Positions 20,108 to 29,057 of a DNA stretch of 33,498 nucleotides are shown piece after piece. Every line of letters starts with the position of its first letter. Positions within the stretch are counted from its first letter, which is position 1. Origin of the DNA: a virus; the IMG/VR virus record IMGVR_UViG_3300047481_002637, positions 1 to 33,498 of that record. The stretch is one strand, 5' to 3'. The translations under genes were made by a program, and so were the position numbers. The notes beneath the pieces are model-generated. The model had not been told where the DNA came from and made no database searches. It saw only the letters and a list, made by a program, of their open reading frames with translations.

Positions 20108-21309
20108 TCTTCGATCTTGACTACCTGGTATTTTTCGTGTGGCACATGATCGCGATAGCGATTGCCTGATCGATTCCATTGTTCACCTGTGCCGGTGATG
20201 ATGTCAATGATGCGATCCACAGTACCGTTGTTCCAGTCCGAGATCAAGCCCATGTTGTGATGTGGAGCATGCAAGGCGTTCTGCACTTTGTGATAGGCAT
20301 CGTCAATGCTCCAGGGCACATAGAGTCGCTGAGGATCATTGGCAAAGGTCTCAGGGAATGATCTGTAGGCTGGGTACACCACATTGGCGCCCAAAGTATC
20401 AGCCTCACTCACTGTATTGCTTACCCAATCCTGCAAGGCACAGTTGAACAGTACCCGTGTGTTGTTCAGCAACTCGTAGTAGTCGTTCTTGGTGAGATTC
20501 TCATAGATGCGCAGCAGGCCCTGGCGTTCTAGATCTCGGGCGCGATCCACGTATTCGGGGCGGTTGGACCGCAAAGGTCCGCCCGAGTAGATGCACCATT
20601 CTGTGGCTGGTGCACCTAGATCGCGTGTCATTTCAATGAGATCCATGAAAAAGCCGGGCTGCTTTTCTTGATCAAATCGAGCAGCAAAGGCCACGCGACG
20701 TGGACGCTCAGCAAAAGGCCGTATCCGGTCTGCACCGCCTATGCGTTCCAACACTTCTTCTCGACCAAATGCCAAGCCGGAGATGTTGTAGATAGGCGCG
20801 GTCCAGCCAGCGATCCTCATGTGAGCCACCATCTCTTCGTTGGTGGCCAGCACTGTAAGCCCTGGGATCTGGTTCACCATCCGTTCATACGTCGACATCC
20901 AGCCCGCCATGCCCCAGACATGCACGAAATCATCAGGATCAATGGCTTGAGCAAGACAGCGAACAAAGATGCGAGGACGAAGATCGCCGGGTACTTGATC
21001 GAGGATGTAAGGTAAGCTCTCGATACCGGGCTGGAACATGTCTTCAAAATAGACCACATCATCTGCAGTTACCTCCCCTTGTTGCATGAGGCGCACTAGG
21101 TTCATCATCTGGCTCATGGCAAAATAGCTGCGACCATGCGCATCTAAGACCTGGCCCACTGAAATCTTTTGTGCATTGTCGAGAGTAAGTCCAGGCACAT
21201 AGACCACATCAAGCCCGCGACGCTCAAACACCCGGCGGTTCCACTCAGTGAGTTGCAGCGTGTAGCGTTCTTGATAGGCTTCAAGGCCCATGTAAAATAG
21301 TCGGCGCAT
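20104..21309 (-). CDS. GT-B type glycosyltransferase
   Basis: This 401-residue protein has a GT-B layout. The N-terminal half carries DVVYFEDMFQPGIESLPYI and a linker TVLATNEEMVAHMRIAGW. The second half carries RRVAFAARFDQEKQPGFFMDLIE, WCIYSGGPLRS, and ILFNCALQDWVSNTVSEADTLGANVVYPAYRSFPE, where the donor-sugar Glu would lie in VSEADTLG (split here for length). It resembles glycosyltransferases carried by T4-like cyanophages. Its start overlaps the upstream stop as TAATG and it heads the sugar cassette. Donor could be the UDP-sugar from the neighbouring epimerase. Confidence 0.75.
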   Translation of the reverse strand: MRRLFYMGLEAYQERYTLQLTEWNRRVFERRGLDVVYVPGLTLDNAQKISVGQVLDAHGRSYFAMSQMMNLVRLMQQGEVTADDVVYFEDMFQPGIESLPYILDQVPGDLRPRIFVRCLAQAIDPDDFVHVWGMAGWMSTYERMVNQIPGLTVLATNEEMVAHMRIAGWTAPIYNISGLAFGREEVLERIGGADRIRPFAERPRRVAFAARFDQEKQPGFFMDLIEMTRDLGAPATEWCIYSGGPLRSNRPEYVDRARDLERQGLLRIYENLTKNDYYELLNNTRVLFNCALQDWVSNTVSEADTLGANVVYPAYRSFPETFANDPQRLYVPWSIDDAYHKVQNALHAPHHNMGLISDWNNGTVDRIIDIITGTGEQWNRSGNRYRDHVPHEKYQVVKIEE

Positions 21310-21521
21310 TATCTCATCCTCGCTGCGTCAATGGCCCACATGTCTTTGGCATTCTTGCCTTGGGTGAACTTGCTGTATTGTTGATAGGCGTAACTCTTGA
21401 AGTTGTAGAGGTCTCCCTCGTTGAACCTGTAACCATAGTCCTGGCAAAAATGCAAGAACTGTTCGAGATCGTCGAACACCTGGGTCACGCGATGATTGGG
21501 TCGGATTGTGGGTCGAGCCAC
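21309..21521 (-). CDS. Small conserved T4-like phage protein (MARPTIRPNHRV)
   Basis: This 70-residue protein begins MARPTIRPNHRVTQVFDDLE and continues with FCQDYGYRFNEGDLYNFKSY and a Lys-rich end. I associate a very similar small protein with T4-like cyanophages, which supports the overall identification. The start is GTG with AAGGAG 6 bases upstream, a strong ribosome binding site. Function unknown. Confidence 0.82.
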   Translation of the reverse strand: MARPTIRPNHRVTQVFDDLEQFLHFCQDYGYRFNEGDLYNFKSYAYQQYSKFTQGKNAKDMWAIDAARMR

Positions 21522-21531
21522 TATAGTCTCC

Positions 21532-21987
21532 TTAGATGACTAGATTTTGTGAAGGACGGGTTGTGTTGTACTCAATTTCACAGCCGTTTTCTCCGTCTTC
21601 GGACACTGCGATAGTGACGTCACGACCTGGATAACGATCTGCTATCTGTATATATAGGTCATCGGAGATCATCTCACAACTTTTGAAGTCGAGTCGCAAT
21701 ACACTTTGGTGGCCACTATACAACCGTTCAAGCCACCGCTTGAACTGAATGAACTCCACGTCTCGGTCATTGTGGAATACCTGGATGGCCACACGGAAAT
21801 GGAAGATATGACGATGAGGATGAGCCAGGAACGAAACGTCGTATTCGTCACCGGTGCAGAGCTTGGGGTCGGTTTCGGCTGCGGGGTATCTATGGATGCC
21901 TTCTTTCTGGAAAGTGACCCAGATCATCCTCCGGGCCTGGTGTTGGATGCGTTCGGCTGCGTTTCTCTGTTGTTCAATCATGGTCAT
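21532..21987 (-). CDS. Conserved T4-like phage hypothetical protein
   Basis: This 151-residue protein has a helical N-terminus. The conserved core reads IWVTFQKEGIHRYPAAE, DVSFLAHPHRHIFHFRVAIQV, DVEFIQFKRWLERLY, LRLDFKSCEMISDDLY and RDVTIAVSEDGENGCEI. The pattern matches a conserved hypothetical protein of T4-like aquatic phages. The HPHRH stretch and a Cys look conserved, so an enzymatic or metal-binding role is possible but unproven. It overlaps its upstream neighbour by 14 bases; a second ATG two codons in (21981) is possible. Confidence 0.78.
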   Translation of the reverse strand: MTMIEQQRNAAERIQHQARRMIWVTFQKEGIHRYPAAETDPKLCTGDEYDVSFLAHPHRHIFHFRVAIQVFHNDRDVEFIQFKRWLERLYSGHQSVLRLDFKSCEMISDDLYIQIADRYPGRDVTIAVSEDGENGCEIEYNTTRPSQNLVI

Positions 21988-22630
21988 CTCTCACTTTGAA
22001 TACACGGTAATCGGATCCTTTGCCAGTGGTGGAATAGCCACCAGTGTCATCTAATATTACACTCTCATAGCTGACGCCGTCAACCAGTTCCCAGCCTTCG
22101 ATGTCGATGGTGCTGAAACTCAGCCGATTTGGGTCAAAGTCGCCAAAGGTTTCGATCTCTCCGGTCCAGAAGGTGCCTTTTTCGGTGTTTTGGGCCAGGA
22201 ACGCATGTGTGACTGTGGGGCAGTCATCGGCCACATAGAACTCGCCGCGGTGCATGCCTGTGACATCCACGCCGTTGGCTGACAAACCATCCTCGTCGAG
22301 TGGACTGCTCCAGACTTCTTGATCGTCTTCGTCATAGACCGTGACCCAGCAAGAGTCAGAAAATTCCACGGCATTTTCATGTGCAAGATCATCGCACATG
22401 TAGTATTCACCGGCTGGAAACATAGCCATGGATTCAGGCACAGTTATGTCTGCGTCTGAATCCCAGGCCCATTCGTCGAGATCTTCACGATTGTGCCAGA
22501 ATTCATATTGCGCAGCAGTGATGGATCCCACAACAATCTCCCCGCCATAGCCGGTGAGATGTATGTGATAGCGTCTCGGTCCTGATCTCAAGACCTCGAT
22601 CAGTTGTTCGTGTTCGGGATTGGAGTTCAT
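21974..22630 (-). CDS. Acidic conserved phage hypothetical protein
   Basis: This 218-residue, strongly acidic protein starts MNSNPEHEQLIEVLRSG. It has YGGEIVVGSITAAQYEFW, then several strand/loop segments (VTVYDEDDQEVWSSPL, GEFYVADDCPTV, TGEIETFGDFDPNRL). The ATG at 22630 was chosen over longer in-frame starts because it follows the upstream stop by a few bases. The high charge and repeated DD/DE clusters resemble phage DNA-mimic or structural proteins, but no specific match is recognised. Confidence 0.7.
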   Translation of the reverse strand: MNSNPEHEQLIEVLRSGPRRYHIHLTGYGGEIVVGSITAAQYEFWHNREDLDEWAWDSDADITVPESMAMFPAGEYYMCDDLAHENAVEFSDSCWVTVYDEDDQEVWSSPLDEDGLSANGVDVTGMHRGEFYVADDCPTVTHAFLAQNTEKGTFWTGEIETFGDFDPNRLSFSTIDIEGWELVDGVSYESVILDDTGGYSTTGKGSDYRVFKVRDDHD

Positions 22631-22637
22631 GATGGTT

Positions 22638-23147
22638 TTACTCGCTGGGGTGATCTTTGCTATACTCGCTCCAAGCAGTGAACTTGGCTCGATCCTGTAG
22701 TTCATGTAGGCTGTGCGTCCATACACCGGGATTGGTATCAGCAAAGTCCCGATCGTCGATTTTTACACAGGTGTTGTAGTTCCACAACCTCACGTAAGGA
22801 ATAGGCACCTTGATGATAGGTATGAACTGATCTCGTTCACACAGACCGGAATCATTGAATTCTGCGACTTGATCAAAGGGAATGTCTAAGCTGCACCAAA
22901 AGCCGCGATCAAGATAGCTGGAGATCACGTTTTCCCAGGCTGTGTGTTCTTGCCAGCTCTGGGGATGATAACTGTCGTTGGCACCAAAAAAGATGTGCCT
23001 GACTTCGGGTCGCTTGGCCAACTCGCGGTCTATGGCTTCTTGGCCGCGATAGCCTACTACAAACAACGTGCGTTGACCCAGGGCCGGAGTGTGCTCTACT
23101 TCATGGCCCCAGAAAAATTGAGTGTCTTCGAAACCGGTTCTGTTCAT
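22638..23147 (-). CDS. Conserved phage protein beside dpdA
   Basis: This 169-residue protein has FVVGYRGQEAID, HIFFGANDSYHP, a CSLDIPFDQVAEF strand, and a conserved-looking end: VRLWNYNTCVKIDDRDFADTNPGVW with HELQDRAKFTAWSEY. I associate that end with hypothetical proteins of T4-like cyanophages. A Shine-Dalgarno AAGGA is 7 bases before the ATG. It directly follows the dpdA-like gene, with 17 bases between. Function unknown; a helper in DNA modification is conceivable. Confidence 0.75.
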   Translation of the reverse strand: MNRTGFEDTQFFWGHEVEHTPALGQRTLFVVGYRGQEAIDRELAKRPEVRHIFFGANDSYHPQSWQEHTAWENVISSYLDRGFWCSLDIPFDQVAEFNDSGLCERDQFIPIIKVPIPYVRLWNYNTCVKIDDRDFADTNPGVWTHSLHELQDRAKFTAWSEYSKDHPSE

Positions 23148-23164
23148 GACAAGTCCTTGTTTTG

Positions 23165-24700
23165 CTAGTCAAAAAGATTGTTGAACTGCGTGCGTGCGTT
23201 GCGCGTTTTCTTGCCTTTGAATCCGCGTGTGCCCACGATCTCCATCCAGTAGGAATCGTAGTGCTCGATGATGGCTTCAGCTGAGGCACGGTCCGGAGCA
23301 GCAAAGATGGCTTCCACGATGTGTTCGAAATAGGCATAGTCGCCGCCCTGCCACTGCATCATGGCCGGATGCTCACCACGATCGAATCTCTGATTGGCCT
23401 CTTGTACTGCTGTGATATGCATCCAAACATTGTGACCCATGAGCAAGGCATACGAGAAACTGTCCCATGAAGTCCGACCCCACTTGCCATTTTTGTTGAC
23501 ATCGGGTAGCACCGAATACAAATTGGGATCCTGGAAGTTCTCGTCATCGAGTACCACACCGGGCTTGGCCACACCGGGCTTGTAGATGCAGATGTCGCGC
23601 ATGGTCAGCATGTCACTGATTGGCGACTCTTGCCAGCGCGGATAGATTCCATCTGCTACGACTCCGTGGCTCCATTTTCTTGTATCGGTAGCGTAGCGTT
23701 TGTCATCGGCCGAAGGAGCCATGCGGTAGCTCCACTTGTCGTCGTGGGGGAACACGTTTTCGAAATAGACCTGTCCGTTGGCAGTGGCCAAGAACGGACT
23801 GGCGCAGTCAAAGCTGATAGTAAAACTGGGATTGACATATTTCCTCACGGCTCGTTGTATAACGGTCAACAGCACTGCCCATTCCAGCTTGGAAGTGCCC
23901 AGAAAGTGCATCCAGTCGTGCAGACCCGGCTCTAAGAGATTGTCATAGCGCAAGGCTACCAGGCGCCGCAGCACCAGATGCACATCGCACATGTTCTGTC
24001 CACCCATGGCCCAGCCATCAAAGTGTCGGTCAGGATAGACACGAGGATCGCAGTAGTGCTTCATGGTGTCATACCATTGGTCCGCCGAAGCGTGATTGTC
24101 GCCTTGCAGCACGTTCAAGAATCTGGCACCACCATTGTCTCGGCCACGACGATGGGCGATGAAATATTCATTGTTGTACTTGGTTGCCGCCACAGCCTCG
24201 GCCAGGGTGGTGATCTGGCAGGCATTCCGAGCCTTTTCGTCGTGTATGACCCAGGTGGGTATGTCTAGGATCATGCCATAATCTGACACATTGTCCAGCC
24301 AGTTCAACACCAGCTCGCGTTTTTTCTGTGCTTTGGCACACCCCGAACCAGCACGCCAGTCGCCTTCCCAGAGGCCTTTGGCGATCTGGAAGCCGCCTGA
24401 ATCACCCAGTATGAATGTGCCAGGCTCACGATTCCTGACCATGTCCTCGCTCCAGTCCTGCTTGGCAAGATCAAGATTGGCATGCCCGCCGGAATACAAG
24501 CTCCAGCGATAGGGAAACAGGGCTCGTTGGCTGTTGAGCCAGTTCATCTGTTCCATGTCTGTGAGCCCCGCAGGGAAACGTGCGGGATCCACATAGGCCT
24601 CATTTCTCTGCTTGCCTATGAACGTGGCGTAGAAGCCCGAAATGGCCGGCAGGAAGATGGCATAGTCTTGCTGTTGGCTGGTAAGGTCGTGTTGTGTCAC
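23165..24700 (-). CDS. dpdA: DpdA-like DNA 7-deazaguanine transglycosylase (TGT superfamily)
   Basis: This 511-residue protein belongs to the tRNA-guanine transglycosylase superfamily, in the group used by phages and islands to swap guanine in DNA for a 7-deazaguanine. FILGDSGGFQIAKG (97-109) holds the acid/base Asp100. MILDIPTW follows. LNVLQGD (195-201) and WAMGGQ (230-235) are the base pocket. ISFDCASPF (295-303) has Asp298 in the position of the TGT nucleophile. The usual Cys/His zinc site of tRNA TGTs is not obvious. Its GTG overlaps the clamp stop (24700-24697). FolE, QueD and QueE in the same window support a DNA-modification role. Confidence 0.82.
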   Translation of the reverse strand: MTQHDLTSQQQDYAIFLPAISGFYATFIGKQRNEAYVDPARFPAGLTDMEQMNWLNSQRALFPYRWSLYSGGHANLDLAKQDWSEDMVRNREPGTFILGDSGGFQIAKGLWEGDWRAGSGCAKAQKKRELVLNWLDNVSDYGMILDIPTWVIHDEKARNACQITTLAEAVAATKYNNEYFIAHRRGRDNGGARFLNVLQGDNHASADQWYDTMKHYCDPRVYPDRHFDGWAMGGQNMCDVHLVLRRLVALRYDNLLEPGLHDWMHFLGTSKLEWAVLLTVIQRAVRKYVNPSFTISFDCASPFLATANGQVYFENVFPHDDKWSYRMAPSADDKRYATDTRKWSHGVVADGIYPRWQESPISDMLTMRDICIYKPGVAKPGVVLDDENFQDPNLYSVLPDVNKNGKWGRTSWDSFSYALLMGHNVWMHITAVQEANQRFDRGEHPAMMQWQGGDYAYFEHIVEAIFAAPDRASAEAIIEHYDSYWMEIVGTRGFKGKKTRNARTQFNNLFD

Positions 24701-25419
24701 TTGGTCTGCGCAGGAAGTATGTAGTCGTACACGGCCAGCCCCGAATCCACAGTGATGCGGGCAGCACCGTCGTCGCTGATGCGGAACATCTTGTCTCCGG
24801 TAAGGCTGAGGATGCTGCTGACCTGTGCAGCCGGATAGCTCCAGGCTCGTTTGAGCACGCCACTCACATCATGCTGGAACACAAAGTTGCCGGCGTGGGT
24901 GCTGTGATCTCCAAAAGAAAACTTGAGATCTCCGTTGTCGGTTTTGACCTGGAACGTGGGCTCCTCGCTGTTGGCAGAAATCTGCCACTTGAGACGCTGG
25001 ATGCTGGCAGCAGTGGGTTCAAATTCCACATGCCAAGTGGCTCCACGGAACTTGGGAGTCTTGACCTTGGCGTCTACCACCGACGATGTCATGAAGCGAT
25101 AGTCGTTGTGGAAGTCTCCAGTGCTGTTGCGGAATTTGATACCGTCTAGTTCACCCTGGGCGTTCCGGCTCATGGTCAACGTGGCATTCTCGCGGTAGGC
25201 TTCGAGATTGAGGATGGTCTTGAGCTTGCCGAGATTGGGCATGCCAAAGGTGCCTATGAAGTCAGGGATGGGATTGTGGAATCGGCCATCAATGACCACG
25301 CTTTGATCACTGCCGATGCCGGTGATTTGGGTCTCAGTTTCGGTGCCTACGATTTTCAGCAAGTCGATGCAGCCGAGATCGATGCTGTGTTGTACAAGGT
25401 CAAGCAAGTAGTCTTTCAT
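24697..25419 (-). CDS. 45: DNA polymerase sliding clamp (gp45-like)
   Basis: This 240-residue protein has clamp-like features. GTFGMPNLGKLKTILNLEAY (about 57-76) resembles the core helix and strand of T4-like gp45. It is followed by GIKFRNSTGDF, WHVEFEPTAASIQRLKWQI, KFSFGDHSTHAGNFVFQ, a repeat-like second half, and a VYDYILPAQ ending. T4 gp45 trimers hold gp43 on DNA and also activate late transcription. The gene has its own AGGAG site and a sigma70-like promoter about 20 bases upstream, and is coupled to the dpdA-like gene by a GTGA overlap. Assignment rests on pattern and position beside gp43. Confidence 0.7.
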   Translation of the reverse strand: MKDYLLDLVQHSIDLGCIDLLKIVGTETETQITGIGSDQSVVIDGRFHNPIPDFIGTFGMPNLGKLKTILNLEAYRENATLTMSRNAQGELDGIKFRNSTGDFHNDYRFMTSSVVDAKVKTPKFRGATWHVEFEPTAASIQRLKWQISANSEEPTFQVKTDNGDLKFSFGDHSTHAGNFVFQHDVSGVLKRAWSYPAAQVSSILSLTGDKMFRISDDGAARITVDSGLAVYDYILPAQTK

Positions 25420-25440
25420 TGGGGGTCTCCTAGATAAAGT

Positions 25441-25469
25441 ATGTTAACAGGTTTATTTAGATCGTTCAA
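25441..25469 (-). promoter_or_regulatory. Possible sigma70-type promoter of the clamp gene
   Basis: TTGAAC at 25469-25464, a 17-base spacer and TAACAT at 25446-25441 lie just before the clamp gene, with a start expected near 25434. The -10 matches only four of six consensus positions. CTAAATA (25460-25454) sits in the spacer, the same arrangement as at the folE promoter. Confidence 0.4.
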
Positions 25470-26397
25470 CGATTTTGGCAAGAGTTTGTGCCCCACGGAT
25501 GCTGGTTAATTCGCCGGGCCGCTGTAATTCCAACCAAACTAGATCAATATCGCTGTGATATTCAGCCGTGATAGAGAACCCTGCTTGTACCGCTAACTGA
25601 CGAACTATGCGCCCGGGAGTGTAACAGGCCGACGCCGAATCTACCAGGCCTACACCGTGTGCTAGATCGCAGTCATTGTAGGTCATCATCATGGTTCCTC
25701 CCGGCCGTAGCAAGGCAATGCATTCTTTGAGATAACGATCTATTAGATTGATAGGTTTATAATTGAAAAAATTGTGGGCCAAAATGAATGCAAATGCCGA
25801 CTTTGGCAAGTCTCTCGTGATGTCACTGTTGGTATCTAAGACAGTGTAGGGTCTGGCACGAGCACGATATTGTTCGTTGAACAAGCTGAGAGCAGGTTCA
25901 ATGAGATGCCATGCATGATCCACCACATACAATGGGTCTAATGCCACTAGATCCAAGATGTGAGATTCTAGTCCTGGCCGAAAAATCAGTCCTGGACTGC
26001 GCCAATCTGTGTAGAGCTTGATACGCTCTCTAAACAAACTTTCTGATCTGGGATCTGCCTGCAACTTCCTTTCGAGTATCTGTGCCGGTAGGGTCCTTTG
26101 GAATCCGCTATAAAGATTTTCACTGAATCGAAGTAGAGCACCTTCTTCGCGTTTGATCCATGTATCAAGATCTTTCTTGATGACATCAATGTGACTTACC
26201 ACTGCATGCACAGATTGTTTGGCGCGTTGTATCTGTACAGGCATTCGTCGGCTATGACCGTACAAAGGTATCTCACTGCTTGTGATAGTCTGACCGAGAT
26301 CTTCCAGCCAGCGTTCGGTGATTGCAAGATCATCTGTCACTGTCAAGCTATCTAGATGATTGCGAAAACGCACCACGTCGATGAATTCTAGTCCCAT
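25453..26397 (-). CDS. Methyltransferase-like phage protein
   Basis: This 314-residue protein has a helical, probably coiled-coil N-terminal third. The Rossmann-like C-terminal part runs from LESHILDLVALDPLYVVDHAWHLI through FILAHNFFNYKPINLIDRYLKECIALLRPGGTMMMTYNDCD and GRIVRQLAVQAGFSITAEYHS (quoted in pieces). The LRPGG turn followed by MMMTYN is the post-core strand of class I methyltransferases. Similar proteins occur in T4-like marine phages. The SAM-binding glycine motif is weak, so activity is uncertain. It lies between polymerase and clamp genes, overlapping gp43 by 10 bases. Confidence 0.55.
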   Translation of the reverse strand: MGLEFIDVVRFRNHLDSLTVTDDLAITERWLEDLGQTITSSEIPLYGHSRRMPVQIQRAKQSVHAVVSHIDVIKKDLDTWIKREEGALLRFSENLYSGFQRTLPAQILERKLQADPRSESLFRERIKLYTDWRSPGLIFRPGLESHILDLVALDPLYVVDHAWHLIEPALSLFNEQYRARARPYTVLDTNSDITRDLPKSAFAFILAHNFFNYKPINLIDRYLKECIALLRPGGTMMMTYNDCDLAHGVGLVDSASACYTPGRIVRQLAVQAGFSITAEYHSDIDLVWLELQRPGELTSIRGAQTLAKIVERSK

Positions 26398-29048
26398 GAA
26401 AACAGGCTTGTGAATGTGTTGGTTGTGTTGGTTTCAGCGGCCAAATCCCAATCCAGTACGCCCAAGAGGTTGTCTACCTTGCCGTCTATGACAGTGGCCT
26501 CCATCTCAGCATCGTCAAAGGGCAGATCACGGAACCATTGTGGCAGGTGCATCTCATCGGTGGGATATCCAATCGAAGTCCAGCCCAGGGGATTGGGTTT
26601 GAGCTTGCAAACGATGGTCTTCATGCCGTCTACGATCTGCATGCTGTAGTTGTCCGAATTCATACGTCGCAGTGTGTTCCAGTTGATGGCTGCCCTGACA
26701 TGTCCTGGCATGTTGGCTCGGCCTTCGCGTTCTTCTTTCTTGGCGTACTGGGTGAGATTGTTCACCCGTTTGGGCGAGCCTTTTTCCCAGCCAGGCCGCT
26801 CTGAAAACTGATACTTGAATTGGCGTATGCGTTCGATCACGGCATCTTTTTTGGCACCCGACAGCACCATGTTCAGGATCTCTAGGAGGAAATCCTGGAT
26901 CACCCGAGGCGTGTCTGATCTCTTGAGATCTAGCCCTGTGGCCTTGGTTTTGCCTGTGCGACCGTCGACGTCAAGACGCTTGCCTTCGATGTCAATAGCA
27001 TTCACAGCATAGCGTTTTTTGGTGATGAATAGACCGCGATCGGCCACAGTCTCTCGACCTGCTTGTATCAAACTGCCCATGTCTCTGGGGCAGTGGAAAG
27101 CGCGTTCCATGAAGGCCGGAAACGAGTCATTGACTTGGTCTGCTATGCTGTCATAGAGTTGGATACAGATTTCTTTTGACCATTGCATCCTGCCTTCCTC
27201 TACTTCTTTACGCAAAACAGGCCAAGCCGAAAAATAGCACGAGTCTGTGTCGCCGTAGATCACGGCCTCACCTACGTGGTCATAGCTGCCGGTAATGCAC
27301 TCATTTATGTGTGCGTCCATGTGCCGGGCAATGCTGCGTCCGGTGAGTGTAGTCGATTGTCCGATTCGCTTGTCGAAAAAACGGCAACCTGGATTAAGAA
27401 TAGCACCATAAAGGCTATTAAGATTAATCTTTTTAACCAGCTGGCGCTTGTCCCAGAAAGCGATCTGTTTGGGGTCGGTGGCTTCTTTTTTGCGTGCTTG
27501 CAGTTCTTTTCGTTCGGCATACCATCGTTCAAGTAGACCCGGGATCACACCCTGGGTTTCAAATGTGAAAATAGTACCATTGGCACTGAGCATCCAGGGA
27601 TGGTTTGAATCAAAGATCAGCTGCCAGACTTCAGCAGCACTGTGAACACTTTCTTCGCCTGTGGCCCAATCTATAGTTATCTCGGTGCCACGCTGCTGTT
27701 CCATCACAGCGGTGTATTCCAAGGTGGCAAACAAGCCCTCCCAGGCCGCGGCAAAACTCTGCCCCGACGCCATCTTTTGTTTGAGCATGCGGTCAGTCAT
27801 GGTCAGTCGCAGCTGGCCCACGATGGTCTCAGGGCCCATGTTGAGGGCTCGGATGGTGGAAGGATACAGGCTGTTGATGTCTACACTGCCCACCCACTCA
27901 TGTATGCCTTTTTTGGGATAGGCCACGTAGGCTCCTGCGGCCTGGGTGTCTTCGTCGGTGAGGCGCTCTCTGCGATTGGGTACCACCATGCCGCGCTCGT
28001 GTGCTTCATTGATGATGGCCTGTTCTGTGACAGCCACAGCGCCCATGGTGGTCTGTAGCAGCACTGTGTTGGCGTGTGCCAGTTCGTTGGCCAGATCCAG
28101 GAAACGCAGTTTGCGGTCCAGCTTGGCCAACAGCGCAGTGTCTTGGCGGTTGTATTCAATGAACTTGGTAAAATGCTGATTGTAGAGCTGATCCAAAGTA
28201 CCTTCGAACTGTGTTTTGCGTTCGTTGAGCTCGTGTTCGCCGATGGCATCCAGGCTGTAACTGTGGCGCTCCTCATAGGTGTACTTGCGATACAGTTGCA
28301 TGTAGTCCATGTGTACACGACCCACGAGATCATAGGTCTGCGACTCAGCGCCGAATCGTTCAAAGGTGCGCTGCTTGGGCAGTTGCCCCCAGAGGCAGAA
28401 TCTCCGTGTGTCATCTTTGCTGAGGATGCGAGTGCAGCGATTCACGGTGTAAGGGATATCATAACCTTCGCTGTTCCAGCCACTGAGCACGTCAGCATCG
28501 TCAATGAGATCCAAGAAAGCTGCAATGAGATCTTCTTCGCGGGTGAACAGGATGGTGTTGTCAAATCCCTGTATCATTTCCTGCGCTGTTTCCCAGCTGA
28601 TGTGACGCGGAGGCACAGCCAAGGTCACCAGTTGATCCAACCAGTCCAGATATACTGATATAGCAGTGATAGGGTTGAAAGGATCTTCTACCGGAGAAAA
28701 TCCACGCTCGGCATCAAAGGCCACTTCGATGTCAAAGAACGCGGTATGCAGTTCGGGAGCATCCTGGCCCTTGTAGTTGTCTTCAAGACAACGGAAGATG
28801 GGGTTGATGTCTGACTCGTAGAGCTGTTTGCCGCTCTGCATCCTCAGCTCTTTGCGGAACTCTTTGTTGTTCCTGGTGCTGAAACGGCTGACTGGCGTGC
28901 CAAAGATGCTGCGGAATTTGCCCCGAGCATCGTCGTAGTAAAAGATGTAGTTGGCTGGAAATTCTTCGTAGTAACGCTCGCCGTTCTTACGACCAACGAT
29001 GTGTATGCGATCGTGTTCGCGATCAAAAAGTGCGTCAATGTATGACAT
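26388..29048 (-). CDS. 43: Family B DNA polymerase (gp43-like)
   Basis: This 886-residue replicative polymerase is close to the 898 residues of T4 gp43. The 3'-5' exonuclease domain shows FFDIEV (Asp106, Glu108), GWNSEGYDIP (Asp197) and EYNRQDTALL (Asp303). The polymerase domain has VDINSLYPS (motif A, Asp390), KKINLNSLYGA (motif B, 539-549) and IYGDTDSCY (motif C, Asp600 and Asp602). The region FMDYMQLYRKYTYEERHSYSLDAIGE is specifically T4-like in style. All catalytic acids are intact. AGGAGG lies 3 bases before the ATG, preceded by a small hairpin and, further up, a TATAAATA late-type promoter. Confidence 0.95.
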   Translation of the reverse strand: MSYIDALFDREHDRIHIVGRKNGERYYEEFPANYIFYYDDARGKFRSIFGTPVSRFSTRNNKEFRKELRMQSGKQLYESDINPIFRCLEDNYKGQDAPELHTAFFDIEVAFDAERGFSPVEDPFNPITAISVYLDWLDQLVTLAVPPRHISWETAQEMIQGFDNTILFTREEDLIAAFLDLIDDADVLSGWNSEGYDIPYTVNRCTRILSKDDTRRFCLWGQLPKQRTFERFGAESQTYDLVGRVHMDYMQLYRKYTYEERHSYSLDAIGEHELNERKTQFEGTLDQLYNQHFTKFIEYNRQDTALLAKLDRKLRFLDLANELAHANTVLLQTTMGAVAVTEQAIINEAHERGMVVPNRRERLTDEDTQAAGAYVAYPKKGIHEWVGSVDINSLYPSTIRALNMGPETIVGQLRLTMTDRMLKQKMASGQSFAAAWEGLFATLEYTAVMEQQRGTEITIDWATGEESVHSAAEVWQLIFDSNHPWMLSANGTIFTFETQGVIPGLLERWYAERKELQARKKEATDPKQIAFWDKRQLVKKINLNSLYGAILNPGCRFFDKRIGQSTTLTGRSIARHMDAHINECITGSYDHVGEAVIYGDTDSCYFSAWPVLRKEVEEGRMQWSKEICIQLYDSIADQVNDSFPAFMERAFHCPRDMGSLIQAGRETVADRGLFITKKRYAVNAIDIEGKRLDVDGRTGKTKATGLDLKRSDTPRVIQDFLLEILNMVLSGAKKDAVIERIRQFKYQFSERPGWEKGSPKRVNNLTQYAKKEEREGRANMPGHVRAAINWNTLRRMNSDNYSMQIVDGMKTIVCKLKPNPLGWTSIGYPTDEMHLPQWFRDLPFDDAEMEATVIDGKVDNLLGVLDWDLAAETNTTNTFTSLFSWD

Positions 29049-29057
29049 AATCCTCCT

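Noticed and set aside
10475-24700. Search for QueC
   Set aside because: No PP-loop SGGxDS motif of QueC type is seen in any frame I read, so I do not claim preQ0 synthesis within this window.
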